Shown here in pieces: positions 1-11,074 of a DNA stretch of 64,000 nt. The notes under the pieces were generated by a model. The model saw nothing but the letters and a program-made list of their open reading frames with translations, was not told where the DNA came from and ran no database searches. The stretch is from Andrena cerasifolii (taxonomy: Eukaryota > Arthropoda > Insecta > Hymenoptera > Andrenidae). Position 1 is the first letter of the stretch, and every line of letters begins with the position of its first letter. Location of the stretch: contig NC_135119.1 of assembly GCF_050908995.1 (NCBI RefSeq), positions 5,642,001 through 5,706,000 on the forward strand. Reading direction: 5' to 3'. The translations under genes were made by a program, and so were the position numbers.

Positions 1-467
1 TTCTTAACTTTAACCTTAACTGTAGATTATTTGACGAATAAAATTACTTTTTTTATTCATTATTATTTTTCTATTTCTTAACTTTAACTTTAACTTGTAA
101 CTGTAAACCCTGGTTAACTTTAGTCGACACATGACGAATAATTTTTTTTAACTTTTATTCGTTATTCGAAATTTTTATTTAAATAAAATTTTCCTGCTTC
201 TAATAGAGCGTTTTAAGGCGGCAATTCAAGTGGGTGAAGGTGGCTGAAGGTCAACTATGACAGAAAGTAGCTTACTTTACCGAATTATCATCAAAATTCT
301 ACGTATTACTCAGATGGTCCATTTCAAGCGTTACTGGCTTTGGTGGATATAATAAATTTTATTGGCTTTTATCGGAGCTTTTTACGTCAGTACAGGAAGT
401 GCAGTATATTTCGAATACCAGTTTGTTTAAGACGAATAAAAAATTGCGACAGAGGATGGGAACAAGA
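1..467. other. AT-rich DNA, no gene seen
   Basis: This stretch has several irregular copies of a short taactttaac-type motif in the first 120 bases, which looks like simple-sequence drift. The ORF on the minus strand at 359-619 covers a MITE fragment and resembles nothing I know. I see no gene, RNA gene or regulatory site. Confidence 0.5.
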
Positions 468-571
468 ATTTGGGCAGCAAACAAAAATTGCGTTATAACC
501 AGGAGGAAATCCCCTGCATATTCACAAAGTTTCAGAATTTTTTGAATTTTCGGGTTCGGGATCTTCCCTTG
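468..571. mobile_element. Fragment of palindromic MITE (CAAGGGA family, TWA target)
   Basis: This is one arm of the MITE that is complete at 17619-18036. The shared sequence runs from the 'tttgggcagcaaacaaaaa' block through 'cacaaagtttcagaattt' to the terminus 'atcttcccttg'. The other arm is missing, so the copy is truncated and cannot move. It carries no coding sequence. Its class (PIF/Harbinger-like) is inferred from the 3-bp TAA/TTA duplications of better copies in the window. Confidence 0.75.
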
Positions 572-2719
572 TGAGTGGCGGCTGCCGAGCGTCGCACTCG
601 AAAACAATTCACAAAACATAGTTTTGCAAATTTTTGCAGACCGATCATGTTATTAAAAAAAAACTAGAAAGTCTCTACTTTCCGTACGTTCAACCCTTGT
701 CGCGTGGAACAACGTGGAACGTATAGTAAAATACTGTTTTAATAGCCATTTTATGATAGGTGAATCGAGCGTGGCTCGAAATTTTTTTAAAATTCCACAG
801 AAAACTCAGAAGTTACAGGAATAATCATAATGTTATAACTGATAATTATAGTTAAAGTACAGTACTGTCGTTTTGTTCATTTTCCTTTATTGACTTTGTC
901 ATATTTTTTTTTATTGATATTTTTAGTGAAATAATAAACTGTGATACGAAACAGCTGTGTTTCTAACAATTTGAACCCCATATAAACCCAATATCGCGAA
1001 AAAATAATTTTGCCCAGCTAGCATGTAGTATACCTACTCGGACCACTGTGCGGCGCGGCGGTAGCCGGTACTTACGCGTGAAATAAAAGCATCGCTAAGC
1101 TTTGGACTATTCCAAATTACCTTCACCTTCGGCATTCCGAATTAGCAACTTGGCATTGAAACCTAAAATTTCGCACAAATGAATAGATGAAGTTTTTAAC
1201 TCTAAAGTTTCGACATACTTCAGCCACGGTTGGATCGATTGAATACTTGCTGAAAAAATTTTGCAAAATGACGTTTTCTTACTCTGCAGATTAAGTCGAA
1301 AATGTTGAAATGGCGGTTCATCCACAAATGTCATTGGTTAACAGGTCATTAACCCCTATTATCTACGGTGTTACAAATTAGATAACGTTAGTAGTTTGTT
1401 AGATACTTCGGTATTCCAAATTACCAACAGTATTCTAAATATGCTGCGCTTCCTCCAAGCATCTAATATTTGTTATCAGTGGAGGCGTTAAGAAATACCC
1501 AACAAACATTTATTTTTCATTTAGAAAAAAATTTCGAAGGAGGATTGAATTAATTTCTGTAAAATGGAAGAAGACAGTTTGAAAATCCATCGCTTCTATG
1601 TTCATATAAGCATCCCTAAACATTGAATTTATTATTTCCCTGCTTCCACAGCATTAATGCGAAATTTGAATTTCCGATGCGAACAGGAGCCGGTTTCTCA
1701 TTGGTAGAGTTATTAATAATTTATAATTAAATATTCCTCTATACAGGTTACGGTGATATAAACTGCACACTTTAGAGCAGCGGCATTTAACGCGTGCCAG
1801 CTTAATACGTGCGAAGTATACGACGCAAAGAGCACGAAGTAAGTGGATGCAAGAAAAATTTAAGGCTGAAAAAGGTCAGCCACGTAATAGGAAAATGCAA
1901 TAAGCGAAGCTGCTGCTTGATGATTTTTTAAACGAAACTCTATGCGTATTCGTGCATTTCGTGTAATCCCCATGAAATGGCTGGCCTGTGTCTGAAATAC
2001 TGTACAGCACGGAAGTTGGGGGAAAAGCAAATGCAGGGTGAAATCAATAATTTATTCGGCTTCATTTATCATGAACCCAAATAATATAAGGTTACATCTC
2101 GCGTTTCCAAATATCGGATTTCAGATATTGGATGTAACATCTGTTTAGACAGATTTAACAGAACTCTTTAGGCTTGCAAATATTTATACACAAATATACA
2201 TTATTCTCAACATTTAATTTTCTTTGAAAGAAGAGTATTTTTTACCATATTCCCCTTAATAGTACATACAATATGAGCAAAAATAATTATAGACGGCGAA
2301 CGGCCGCCGTGACGTGTGAAAGGTCTCTACATGATCTTCGTTCCTTTTACCGTATAAACGGTGTCGTGCCTTGAATGTGTGAAACAGGCTTTACATGTCA
2401 CCCGCGGAACTCTAACTTCTCCGAAGTGTGTCGTGTTTGGTCTCATTTTTATCAGGAAGATCTCGCCAATACCTTGGAAATATTTTCATCGAGATAGAAC
2501 GAAAAATATACAAATTTTGTATTATTCAATAGTGAATATGTATTAGCTTCTGCCTCGCGTATTATCTTCGCGCAGTGCCTACCTACCAGCGGGCGGTCGT
2601 AAAGGGTCGCTTGCTTTCGAGTCCTCCCAGAAACGGAAGGGGTGCAAAGCACCAGATTTCGATAGAAAAATACCGGATAATATTATCCGCTGTGCACTCG
2701 TGCCGACGAGAGCATCCCA
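572..2719. other. Unassigned AT-rich DNA
   Basis: I see no gene, RNA or recognisable repeat over these 2.1 kb. Short ORFs on both strands (for example 1107-1334 minus and 2361-2546 plus) lack family motifs and overlap one another. A small GC-rich patch near 1040-1075 has no evident function. Confidence 0.45.
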
Positions 2720-2720
2720 G

Positions 2721-2822
2721 AGAACGTTTTTACGCCGAGTTATGTACGTGCTCGCCTCAGTGTGGACACAGGGAGAACGTTTTTATCCTGAGTTTTTGTT
2801 CGTGTTCGCCTCGGTATGGACC
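2721..2822. repeat. Two-unit tandem repeat, about 51 bp
   Basis: Two adjacent, diverged units each contain 'gagaacgtttttaygcc'-like sequence followed by a 'gt(a/t)cgtg(c/t)tcgcctc' block and 'tggac'. The stretch lies in a GC-richer patch. No function can be assigned, although it could belong to an old LTR or other repeat. Confidence 0.6.
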
Positions 2823-3437
2823 CGGGTTAAGGCTCACTGGAGAGGGCTAATTTCCCCTTGATCACTGTTCGCGAAACCGCTCGCGGTGCGTTTAGTAGGC
2901 GAACGGACGAATGTTCGTTTGCCTCCCACTTCGACGAAATAAACGAATAAACGTAAACCTAAATGCTCCTTTAGTCTCGAATTTTGTCGAAGTGAAGGGG
3001 GAGGGGGCGGAAGAGTATTCCTTCGTTTGGTCTAAACGCACCGTCGCCAATATCTGTGTTGAGCGTTAGCTTTGCCGGACCACCCGTGCCTTGTCCTTTT
3101 CGACGCCACATCTGTTAGACAGTCGGTTTATCAGTCCGCGCCTCGTAAACTTGATACGAGGATTGTAAACCCTTAGCGTCACCGAGACTGGGGCTAAAAG
3201 TTCCGGGGGTAAGTTGTTCCGACGGCTCTATCTTCAAAATACAAAGAGCCTTGTACTTTAAATTATTTTTTCCGCGCGAGTTGATCACGCTACTCAGTCG
3301 CCCACTTTAATAGCGTCCGCGACAGCGAATTGTGTGGTTGTAAGCAAGGGCCTATTAGTCGCGTATCGGATGAGTAAAAAATTTCCTAGCGTTATTTTTT
3401 GGTCTATCTCAATTATTTAATGTCGATATTATAGATA
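2823..3437. other. GC-richer unassigned DNA
   Basis: This stretch is clearly less AT-rich than its surroundings and contains a purine run (gaagggggagggggcgg) near 2993-3010. It resembles a solo LTR or an untranslated part of a retroelement, but I cannot find matched ends, a primer-binding site or coding sequence. It is left unassigned. Confidence 0.3.
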
Positions 3438-3766
3438 TTTTTTTATTTATTTATTTAATGTCGCATCAGCTTAGAACTATTAGCGACCACAGTTACAATA
3501 ATTACAATATGTATGGAGAATAGCGGGTATTGCCTAGTTGAGTTAACATTGTGCGTTTTTATCTATTATATCCCTCTCGCCTAATTCATATTTCCTTGGT
3601 TATTTCTTGTTGTTCAAGGAAGGATATTATATTCTCAATATACTTCTTATTGTTCGAACATTCTTTAATTGTGGAGGGGAGTTTTTCACTTTGTCTTAGG
3701 TCTCTGAGCGCTGGACAGTCTTGTATAATATGCTTAACCGTTAGGCTAGAATTGCAGTGGTCACAT
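3438..3766 (-). pseudogene. Jockey-type LINE: 3' end of ORF2 and 3' UTR
   Basis: Read on the minus strand, 3766-3586 encodes about 59 residues beginning C-D-H-C, then a LTVKHIIQDCP motif, ending at a stop (TGA, 3588-3586). The C-x2-C-x8-H-x4-C pattern with 'LTVKHI..(D/E)CP' is typical of the C-terminus of jockey-superfamily LINE ORF2 proteins, after the RNase H region. The UTR follows with a GTCGC/GCGAC stem (3487-3460) and an (ATAA)n-type tail near 3459-3438. The 5' part is lost at the junction with a MITE fragment at about 3763. This is a dead 5'-truncated copy. Confidence 0.85.
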
Positions 3767-3818
3767 ATTCACAAAGTTTCAGATTTTTTTTAATTTTTGG
3801 GTTCGGGATCTTCCCTTG
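3763..3818. mobile_element. Terminal fragment of CAAGGGA-family MITE
   Basis: About 55 bases match the right arm of the 17619-18036 MITE, from 'catattcacaaagtttcag' to 'gggatcttcccttg'. It abuts the truncated LINE. Just downstream (about 3850-3875) lies 'ccccatataggggtaag', reminiscent of the palindrome core in the TA element at 21480-22400. Confidence 0.65.
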
Positions 3819-4097
3819 TTTGTAACAACTTACCCCAATGCGATAACAACTTGCCCCATATAGGGGTAAGAAATTCCGCTTCGATCAGCCACAAATAAAT
3901 TACTTTCTACGAAAAACCTATTACAATATATTAAATACAAGCTTAAAATCAGAAAATATAATAAATTTAACAAGAAATTAGTGAATAGTGAACAGAATAA
4001 CTACATTATTTTTCAGTCATTTTTTATGTTTTATCGTGTTGGGATATTAGGTTTTTGGAAAAAACGTGCTCGCCTCGTGTTCGGTAAAAAGATATCA

Positions 4098-4101
<4 letters not shown>

Positions 4102-4153
<52 letters not shown>
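4102..4153. repeat. (TA)n microsatellite
   Basis: An uninterrupted TA dinucleotide run of roughly 50 bases is followed by three 'ttatattatt'-like units. It explains the Tyr-Ile repeat in the overlapping ORF, which is not a gene. Confidence 0.95.
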
Positions 4154-4154
<1 letters not shown>

Positions 4155-6955
4155 TTTATATTATTTTATATTATTTTATATTATTTGCGCATAGAAAACA
4201 GCAGTAGTCCTGCTCGTATAAATACAGGTGTATAGTCTGTTTGATCACACAGGGATTTCTGGATTTTTAAACTTTAACTGGGGCCCCTGTACGAGCCGGG
4301 TGCCCTGCCCCCCACGCCCCACGGCGGGCCCTGTCTATTATGCGTAGGAGTTGTAGGATTTATGGGCAAATGCCTGTATAATATTAATTTCTTATCTAAA
4401 CTTACAGAAGTAGGGTGATCCTGTGAAATTCAAATCCAAAATCTGACAGCTTATATAACCACAATTAATAGTCCATAATCGTAACTACTGTGTGCCAATC
4501 GCATACCGACAGCTGACTGAGAAGAGCATATAAAAACTTACAATTTCATACTGATTTCCTTTAGTGGCATAGGTCATTTAAATAATTGAAATGAAAAATA
4601 TATAGCGACAAATGGTGAAACTGTGTTGAAATTGAATTATTATCCCCATTTAACGACTCGTCGACGTTCAAAACGCTTTGAGGTTGTTCCGCTAAGTAGG
4701 CAAGTAGGCATGTACGAATTGCATAAAGGCGATGGGAAGGTAAAACGGGGATGTTGGCAAGAGGGTTGAAACCCGGTGTGCGCCAACAGATAAGCACTGA
4801 TCCCAATTACACGTTGGGTAAACCGGTTCCCAGGCTGAACGGATCATGGATTATTGACTCCATCTTGATTACTTGGCTCCCGTCAATACAATTGAGCGAT
4901 CGATACACCTTGAATTTCCTATACTTTATCGGTGCACGTACTAGGTTACATTTATGCTTATGGACTATTCACTTCTTTCCTTGAAAACATGTCAACATTG
5001 GAAATTCCTCGAGAGGTCTTTCCTGGTGCGACGAGTGAAAAATGCTTAATTTTTCAGGACTTAAAAAAGGAAAGAAATATTTCGCAAGTATTTCGAGTAT
5101 CACTTTTCACGACTGTAGCTTTATTCCATCACCTTTTAAGTGTAAGAATTTTTATTTTGCAAGTGAAAATATCCATTATAGCGGAGTAGGAACATTGTGA
5201 AGACAAAAATATCCTTCCGGATGCCAGACCTGACAGCCGCAATTGTAGTTATCTCAAATAGAAAATTTAAAAGGAATGGTAATCTGCAGACGTGTGGCTA
5301 TCGTCTGAACCAGCGCAATGAAAGAGTATTGACAAACAAAGAAACGGCAATGTTGACATTAAAATTTTTGTATCAATTTTAGCAAATAAATTTTCTTTTT
5401 TGCAACTTTTTCACACACATTTGTGTTAATACACGTGACAAATAAACGTTTTAGGGTTTAATATTTTATCTGTATATTTGTGTATGTTGTTGTTGGTATT
5501 ATAAATGACCTGTATATATTTGTTATGATTTCTTATTTTTACAAACTGTTAAAGAAAGACGTTCCTGTTGAAAAATAATTTTAAAATTATATTACATAAT
5601 TATTATGTGTTTTGCTTTTTTGTTTTATGCATTATTGTTTTACAGTACCTATCCTATATATTTTAAGCTGACACCTTTATTAGATTTATCTTTATCTTAA
5701 CTGAAGCATTTAAAGTTCTACAAATTTGAAGGGTATGAGAAGAAAAATCCAAGTGAATCTGAATATGAAATCTAATTGCTTAAAATTACTATGGTTTTTA
5801 TCAATTTAATTATAAAAATTTATAATCAATTTAACAAAGGTCATGCATATTAGTCATGCATAACAGGTAACAGATAAAAAAATGCCTCCATACCAAATTA
5901 CTAAGATTTTGACTATTAAAATATAAATATTGGAAATGATGATATAGAAAATAGAAATAATATAAATTACTATTATTAAAATTATTTATCTTATTAAATC
6001 ATTGAGATTCGACAATTTTATATAACTTTGTTCCACTGCCGAGTAACATTGTTCTTTATATGAAACTTTAAACCTGAGTTACTGTCTAAAATTCATATAA
6101 TCGGGTTAGATATTATAGACGTAATAAACCGTAGATTGGAATCCACTGGTTAAGATTATGAACGCGGACGCCAAGTTTTAAGCATTGAATCCGCTTCGCT
6201 TTCGGTTAGGTTAATTGATTAGATGAACGGTTCTCATCATCGACCAAATCCAATTACAACATGCAACTGGATTTTAGATTGCGATTCACCAGCATTACAT
6301 CATTTCCGACCAAGGAACGTAGCTATTTTTATTATGCTAAAAGTCATAAAATATATTAAAGAAATTATTGAGCAGGAGCAGTTAACACGATCAAGAAATA
6401 AAGGACGTAGGTATAGTATAAATAAACGTACATAGATCTTCATTTAACTAAAGATGTCATCGTACTTATTGTTAGGTTAATATTAAACCACTTTGTTGCG
6501 AACTTACAAACTGCAAATTAATTCAAGAACTATAATAGTAAATTCAATCAGTAGATTCAAGAATTTTATAACTAGTTGTTTTTGATAGTAGATCTGAAAA
6601 AGAAAGTTTTTAAAATCATTCTACAGAAATAAGTTCTGTTTAAAGTTTTCTTAATCGTAAGTGTACTCTTAATTAATCTTGTAACTATTTTAGATTTTAG
6701 ATTCTAAACATTTTAGAAGCAAAACTGTTGAAACTGCGTTATGAGAAAGAAGGCTGGAAAATTAAAATTGGTGTGCTATATTTAGAAGGAAGTTTTGTAT
6801 TTATTAGATACTTTACAATTTTTCAAGACCCACCAATTTTACTATAATCTGCGTTCTTTATTCTTTTCAATAGCCTTATTTTTTACACTTCTTGCAAAGT
6901 TCAACAATGACTGCTTTAGAAAAGTAAAATTTAAGGATACAATATAAATTATTGT
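4154..6955. other. Unassigned AT-rich DNA
   Basis: No gene is recognised. A short GC-rich island at about 4278-4332 (C/G runs around 'gggccctgtctattatg') stands out from AT-rich flanks and may be the edge of an old repeat. ORFs of 60-85 codons at 4561-5382 and 6223-6435 have no recognisable motif. Confidence 0.4.
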
Positions 6956-7396
6956 TTACCAACCCACATTGAAATATCCGACACAAAACTCCAGTGTCTG
7001 CACCAGGATTATAAACAGTACATTAATAAAATTCCTACTGAAAAATGGAACGACATTTGGAAAACCAGATCCTCAAAAATCCACGATTTAATCCCCAATT
7101 TTAACTACAAAATACAAGATAACACAGTAAATAGCAGAGATCAAGTTGTCATCACCCCACTCAGAATTGGTCACACCAATCTAACACATGGACACCTAAT
7201 TGAAAAATCGACTCCAAAAATGTGCGATGAATGTAATATCCCAATCACAGTTAAACTCCTATTATATAACTGTACCAAATTTGACAACTTCAGGAATTCA
7301 ACTGACCCCAACATGGAAGAAAAATTATTATACTCTAAAACTACCTGGAAGACAAATTATTATACTCCAAAATATAACCAAGAAACTTATACCTAG
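6956..7396 (+). pseudogene. Jockey-type LINE ORF2 C-terminus
   Basis: The frame starting at 6956 stays open for about 146 codons to the stop TAG at 7394-7396. It contains 'PLRIGHTNLTHGHLI' (about 7154-7201), then C-D-E-C and 'ITVK.LL.NCTKF', the order found at the end of jockey-superfamily ORF2 proteins: the end of the RNase H region, then the Cys-His segment. Residues before it (W-N-D-I-W.. R-S-S-K-I) fit the same region. There is no start codon and the reverse transcriptase domain is absent, so this is a 5'-truncated insertion. It is related to, but clearly different from, the minus-strand copy at 3438-3766. Confidence 0.85.
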
Positions 7397-7545
7397 TCCT
7401 CACCCAATATTTCAACTACAACTGTGTTTACAATGGTAATTGCTATTGTACTGTAATAGTAAATGTATGCCTATGTACTTATATGTCGCTAATAACCCAC
7501 AGCGGTTGATGCGACGATAAACTAATAAAGAAAAAAATATTATTG
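7397..7545 (+). mobile_element. 3' UTR and tail of the LINE
   Basis: Directly after the ORF2 stop comes a non-coding segment with GTCGC at 7485-7489 and GCGAC at 7511-7515, which can pair as a five-base stem. The A-rich end 'aataaagaaaaaaata' follows. The same stem precedes the tail of the 3438-3766 LINE. The outer boundary is approximate. Confidence 0.65.
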
Positions 7546-7911
7546 TTTTTACTAAAATTTACCTCACATTTGACTACCATTAATTTATTATCAATTTCAT
7601 CTACATCTTTTATAATTGACGTACCTATGTGGACTGTTTCATCACGTGTGCCAATGCTAGCTACAACGTTGTGCATTTAAAAGATGTAACTTGGAATTTG
7701 CAGGATAAGCACAAATGACAAAAATACGCCGAGTCAGCGTTTCTAGTTTGTGAGATTTTATTTCAGGCTCTCTCCTGCACTTTCTACTTGCCTTCTCGCT
7801 CATTTCTGGCGTACATACCTCGCTTGGGGAATAGCTGCTCGCGCTTCTCAGTGTCCTATTCTACTCAGCAACCAGTTTTGAGATTCGGAACACCACAGAG
7901 CAGTGAAAATT

Positions 7912-8272
7912 TACTTTTTTTCTATTTACTTACCTATTTTTTTTCTCTAATTTATTTACCTCTTTTTATCTCTAATATATTCTCCTATTTTTTCTCTCTT
8001 TAATTAGATATTTTTTCTCCATTTATTTACCTATTTTTTCTCTACTTATTTACCTATTTTTTCCTCTGCATTTATTTACCTATTTTTTTTCTCTAATTTA
8101 TTTACCTATTTCTTTTTCTCTAATTTATTTGCCTATTTTTCTCTATTTATTTACCTATTTTTCTCTATTTATTTACCTATTTTTCTCTATTTATTTACCT
8201 CTTTTGTCTTCTCTATTTACTTACCAATTTTTTTCTCTATTTATTTACATCTATTGTTTTCTCTACATCTAT
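7912..8272. repeat. T-rich minisatellite, about 20-bp unit
   Basis: At least a dozen imperfect units of the form 'ctatttatttacctatttttt' minus one or two bases run head to tail, with 'tttctct' spacers. The strand bias (C/T only on the plus strand, with few A) is strong. The stretch codes for nothing plausible. Confidence 0.85.
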
Positions 8273-8327
8273 TTCTACAATCTGAATGTAGTTTGAAACG
8301 AACATTATATCAAGATTTATATCATTA

Positions 8328-8543
8328 CTAGCTTTAATACTCTGCATCGCTCGAAATTTAGAGTTTCATTAAAAAAAAAATTTTTTTTTAGTTTTTTCTG
8401 TGAAAATAGTCACATTCTTCTGGATTCGAAAAGGATAATGAGCAGAGGCACATTTCGTGATCCCAGGGCTTATTGTTCGAAAGTTTGTAGGCTTCAGACA
8501 AACTCACAAACATATTAGAAGCTTTCTGCTCTATATATTAAGA
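8328..8543 (-). mobile_element. Short non-autonomous Helitron, copy 1
   Basis: On the minus strand it starts TCTTAATATATAGAGCAGAAAG-like (TC at 8543-8542) and ends CTAG (8331-8328). It lies between A and T on the element strand, as Helitrons do. A degenerate GC-containing hairpin region precedes the CTAG end. A second copy with the same ends lies at 40158-40369, so both boundaries are supported by comparison. It has no Rep/helicase sequence, so mobility would need an enzyme supplied elsewhere. Confidence 0.7.
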
Positions 8544-10019
8544 TATCAAGTATTTAATAAATTGTAAACAACCGATTCATATAATTATAGCGGAATGCAC
8601 GCGTCCTTTCTTTCTCCGAAAAGAAGCCTCGCAATGATAAATATTATTCTATATTTTCTACTATTTTTTTCATGTACAATCGTTACCCCTTTTGGTGCTC
8701 TTAGCTGTTACGAAACACTCTGTATATCCAGAAGGAATTATATTTTAAACAGAACTTCGCGATCTAAATATAAAATCCTACAAAACTGTCAATCTTTCTC
8801 GATTAAAATTAAAAAAGAACTAACTTCGCGCAATTGATATTTTCGGAAATAAAAATACATTTATACAGCCTGCCTTCGCAAAAATAGGCAAAAATTGCAA
8901 ATTTTGACGCCGCGTATTTTGCTAACAAATCCAGAACTAGCAAAATGATGAATTAAAGCTCCTCTAATTTCACGCGTACTGTGCCATATTTCAATTTCAT
9001 CAGAATCCCTGATGTCAATCGCGAAATCTGAAAGACGTGGCGCGGAGTGGTCCATAAGTCTTCGAATTTCCTTATACAAGATTCTGAGCTAAATATTTTT
9101 CGCTAAAGTAAGAGTATTTCCCATTTCCTTTTATTATATTTTCAAATCCATCTTAAAGCATTCACGCAAATTCAGTTAGCGAATATTGCTATTCCTGCCG
9201 TTCTTGCTGATAATTGAGTTAATCGAGAATTAAGGTTCATTAAAGGGGTAAGCAGTCATGACGAACGATCCATCAGTTACTATAATCCATTACATGTGCT
9301 ATCCGTTCGTGCAGATTCAAGGAAATTGAATTAAGCAAGGAAACCGGATCGTCGATCAAATGCATGTAGTGTGTAGTCAGACGTACTGACATGTGGGAAT
9401 AGTAACATTACCTGCAACTGAGGTCTGATCAATCGCTAATTTTGTAGTTCGTAAAACACTGTTCAAGGTATGTCAGAAAGAACTTATAACGCAACTGCAG
9501 TCCTGGTTTAAATAAACTGAAATGGAACGTATTAAAATAACAATGGGATAAAATTAGGCCGTTAGTTAACCTTGTGAATAGGTTCGTTTCTCGGTTAGAA
9601 ACGTTCTCTGTGAATTTTGAAATATATATGTATATTGGGATATGAGTAGACACGAATTTGCTCGTTTCAACAGCAGCAAATGTTTCACACGTTTCACTAC
9701 TGTATTCTACCCTTTCGCTGGTCTATGACGTTTCAGTTTTAATCATCATTCTCGGTTAGTAGATTTAAGGGGTTTGCCATTCCTTCAAGAGTCAACATTG
9801 TTTCGAGATCTTGGGTACTTCCTTAGTATTTAGTGTGTAGATTAGAAAACTTTTTGTCTTTTTGTTCTAGGTTCAACGCTGTGGACGTGAAAAATTCCAC
9901 CACGGAATGACTCAAATGGTGTTGCATACTAGGGATTGCAAACCGGTAAATCGGTAAATCGGGTTGAAGTTTTTTTTCACTGATAACGTAGTGGATGTCG
10001 ACGGAATTATGCGCTATAT
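8544..10019. other. Unassigned DNA
   Basis: No gene or known repeat is recognised. ORFs at 8595-8837, 8861-9079, 9429-9653 and 9823-10059 are short and motif-free. The last overlaps the edge of a MITE. Confidence 0.4.
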
Positions 10020-10393
10020 ATCCCCCCTGATTACAACCCAATTTTTGTTTGCTGCCCAAATTCCCTCTAAGGGGCTATATTTGACCCCTGAAAATCCGGA
10101 TATTTTCCGATTCTGTGTTATAACTCGTGAACTGCAAAAATAATTTTTTTACCAAATGCTAGATCTAATTAAAAGAAGTAACTTTTGTCTTGAAACTTGT
10201 TTTCTATCTCTTACAGTTTGCGAGTTATAACACAAAATCGGAAAATAGCCGAATTTTCAGGGGTTAATTTCACCCCCTTAGAGTGAATTTGGGCAGCAAA
10301 CAAAAATTGCGTTGTAATCAGGAGGAAATGCCCTACATACTCACAAAGTCTCAGAATTTTTTTTTAATTTCTGGTTTCGGGATCGTTCTTTGT
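10020..10393. mobile_element. CAAGGGA-family MITE, left end truncated
   Basis: From 'cccccctgattacaac' onward this matches the complete copy at 17619-18036. It includes both central arms, which contain 'gttataactcgtgaactg' and its inverted partner 'gagttataacacaaaatcg'. The right end is degenerate (cgttctttg followed by TTA). About 75 bases of the left terminus are absent. The two arms pair with each other, so the copy is still a hairpin. Confidence 0.8.
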
Positions 10394-11002
10394 TAGTCTT
10401 AACTATTCGCTTTTAATGAAAATAAAATAAACCAATCTATTAGCGAGGTATTACCTTCTGCGAGATCGGGCCTTTGAAAATATGGTCACATCACGCACCA
10501 TGCAATCTCAACAGTGGGTAATAACAAAGTCTTTCAACTTTGAATAAAAATAGAGCAGCACAATATGCTCGCGTGAACGTATTCCTAGTCGATCAACACA
10601 AACAATACGGCGATTCGATAACAACGCAAGTCCTTTCGAATGGTTTCACCTTAATTTACTTTCCTGTGCCTGAATGAATCTCGCAGCACCGTTTCTCCTT
10701 TGAGAAAATATAGTTGAATCGACGGCGTAATAATTGCTTTCTTTTTGTTCAATAAAAGGCAACTGCTGGGCAGAATTTAAGCCCCGTTACGCACTTGCCA
10801 CAAGTTGCCAGCGAACAGGTCGTCGACCACCGCGAGGTACACGTGGATATACGAGTTCGTACGCACTTGGTTGCGACCAACAACAGAGGTTTCTTTTCTC
10901 TTGTCGACCAAGTTGCCGAGAGACCAAAATTCGAGCAACCAAACGAAGCGACCAGACCGAGCAACTCGACACCGATCCGTTTCGTAGAGAGCGCCAAACA
11001 GA
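10394..11002. other. Unassigned DNA, CpG-rich from 10780
   Basis: From about 10780 the DNA is noticeably CpG-rich and overlapping ORFs stay open in several frames on both strands, a composition effect. It precedes a possible Harbinger coding scrap and may be that element's 5' region. No TIR was identified with confidence. Confidence 0.35.
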
Positions 11003-11074
11003 ATGGACGTCGAGGAGATTGTTGTAATTATGAAGTACACTGAAAAAGAAAAGAAAAAGAAGAGGCGATGTTGA
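11003..11074 (+). pseudogene. Possible PIF/Harbinger transposase N-terminus, broken
   Basis: An ATG at 11003 opens a 23-residue frame, MDVEEIVVIM followed by an acidic/lysine-rich stretch and R-R-C, closed by TGA at 11072. In another frame just downstream, residues E-G-R-R-Q-K-G-M-F follow. The order resembles the start of PIF/Harbinger transposases (short acidic start, K/R run, RRxW, then RRQKG-like sequence). A stop and frame changes break it. This rests on remembered family style, so confidence is low. Confidence 0.3.

Noticed and set aside
1..120. Telomere-like repeat at the window start
   Set aside because: The units (taactttaac) are irregular and not TTAGG; this is ordinary low-complexity DNA.
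3551..3793. 80-codon plus-strand ORF
   Set aside because: It is the antisense shadow of the minus-strand LINE ORF2 fragment.
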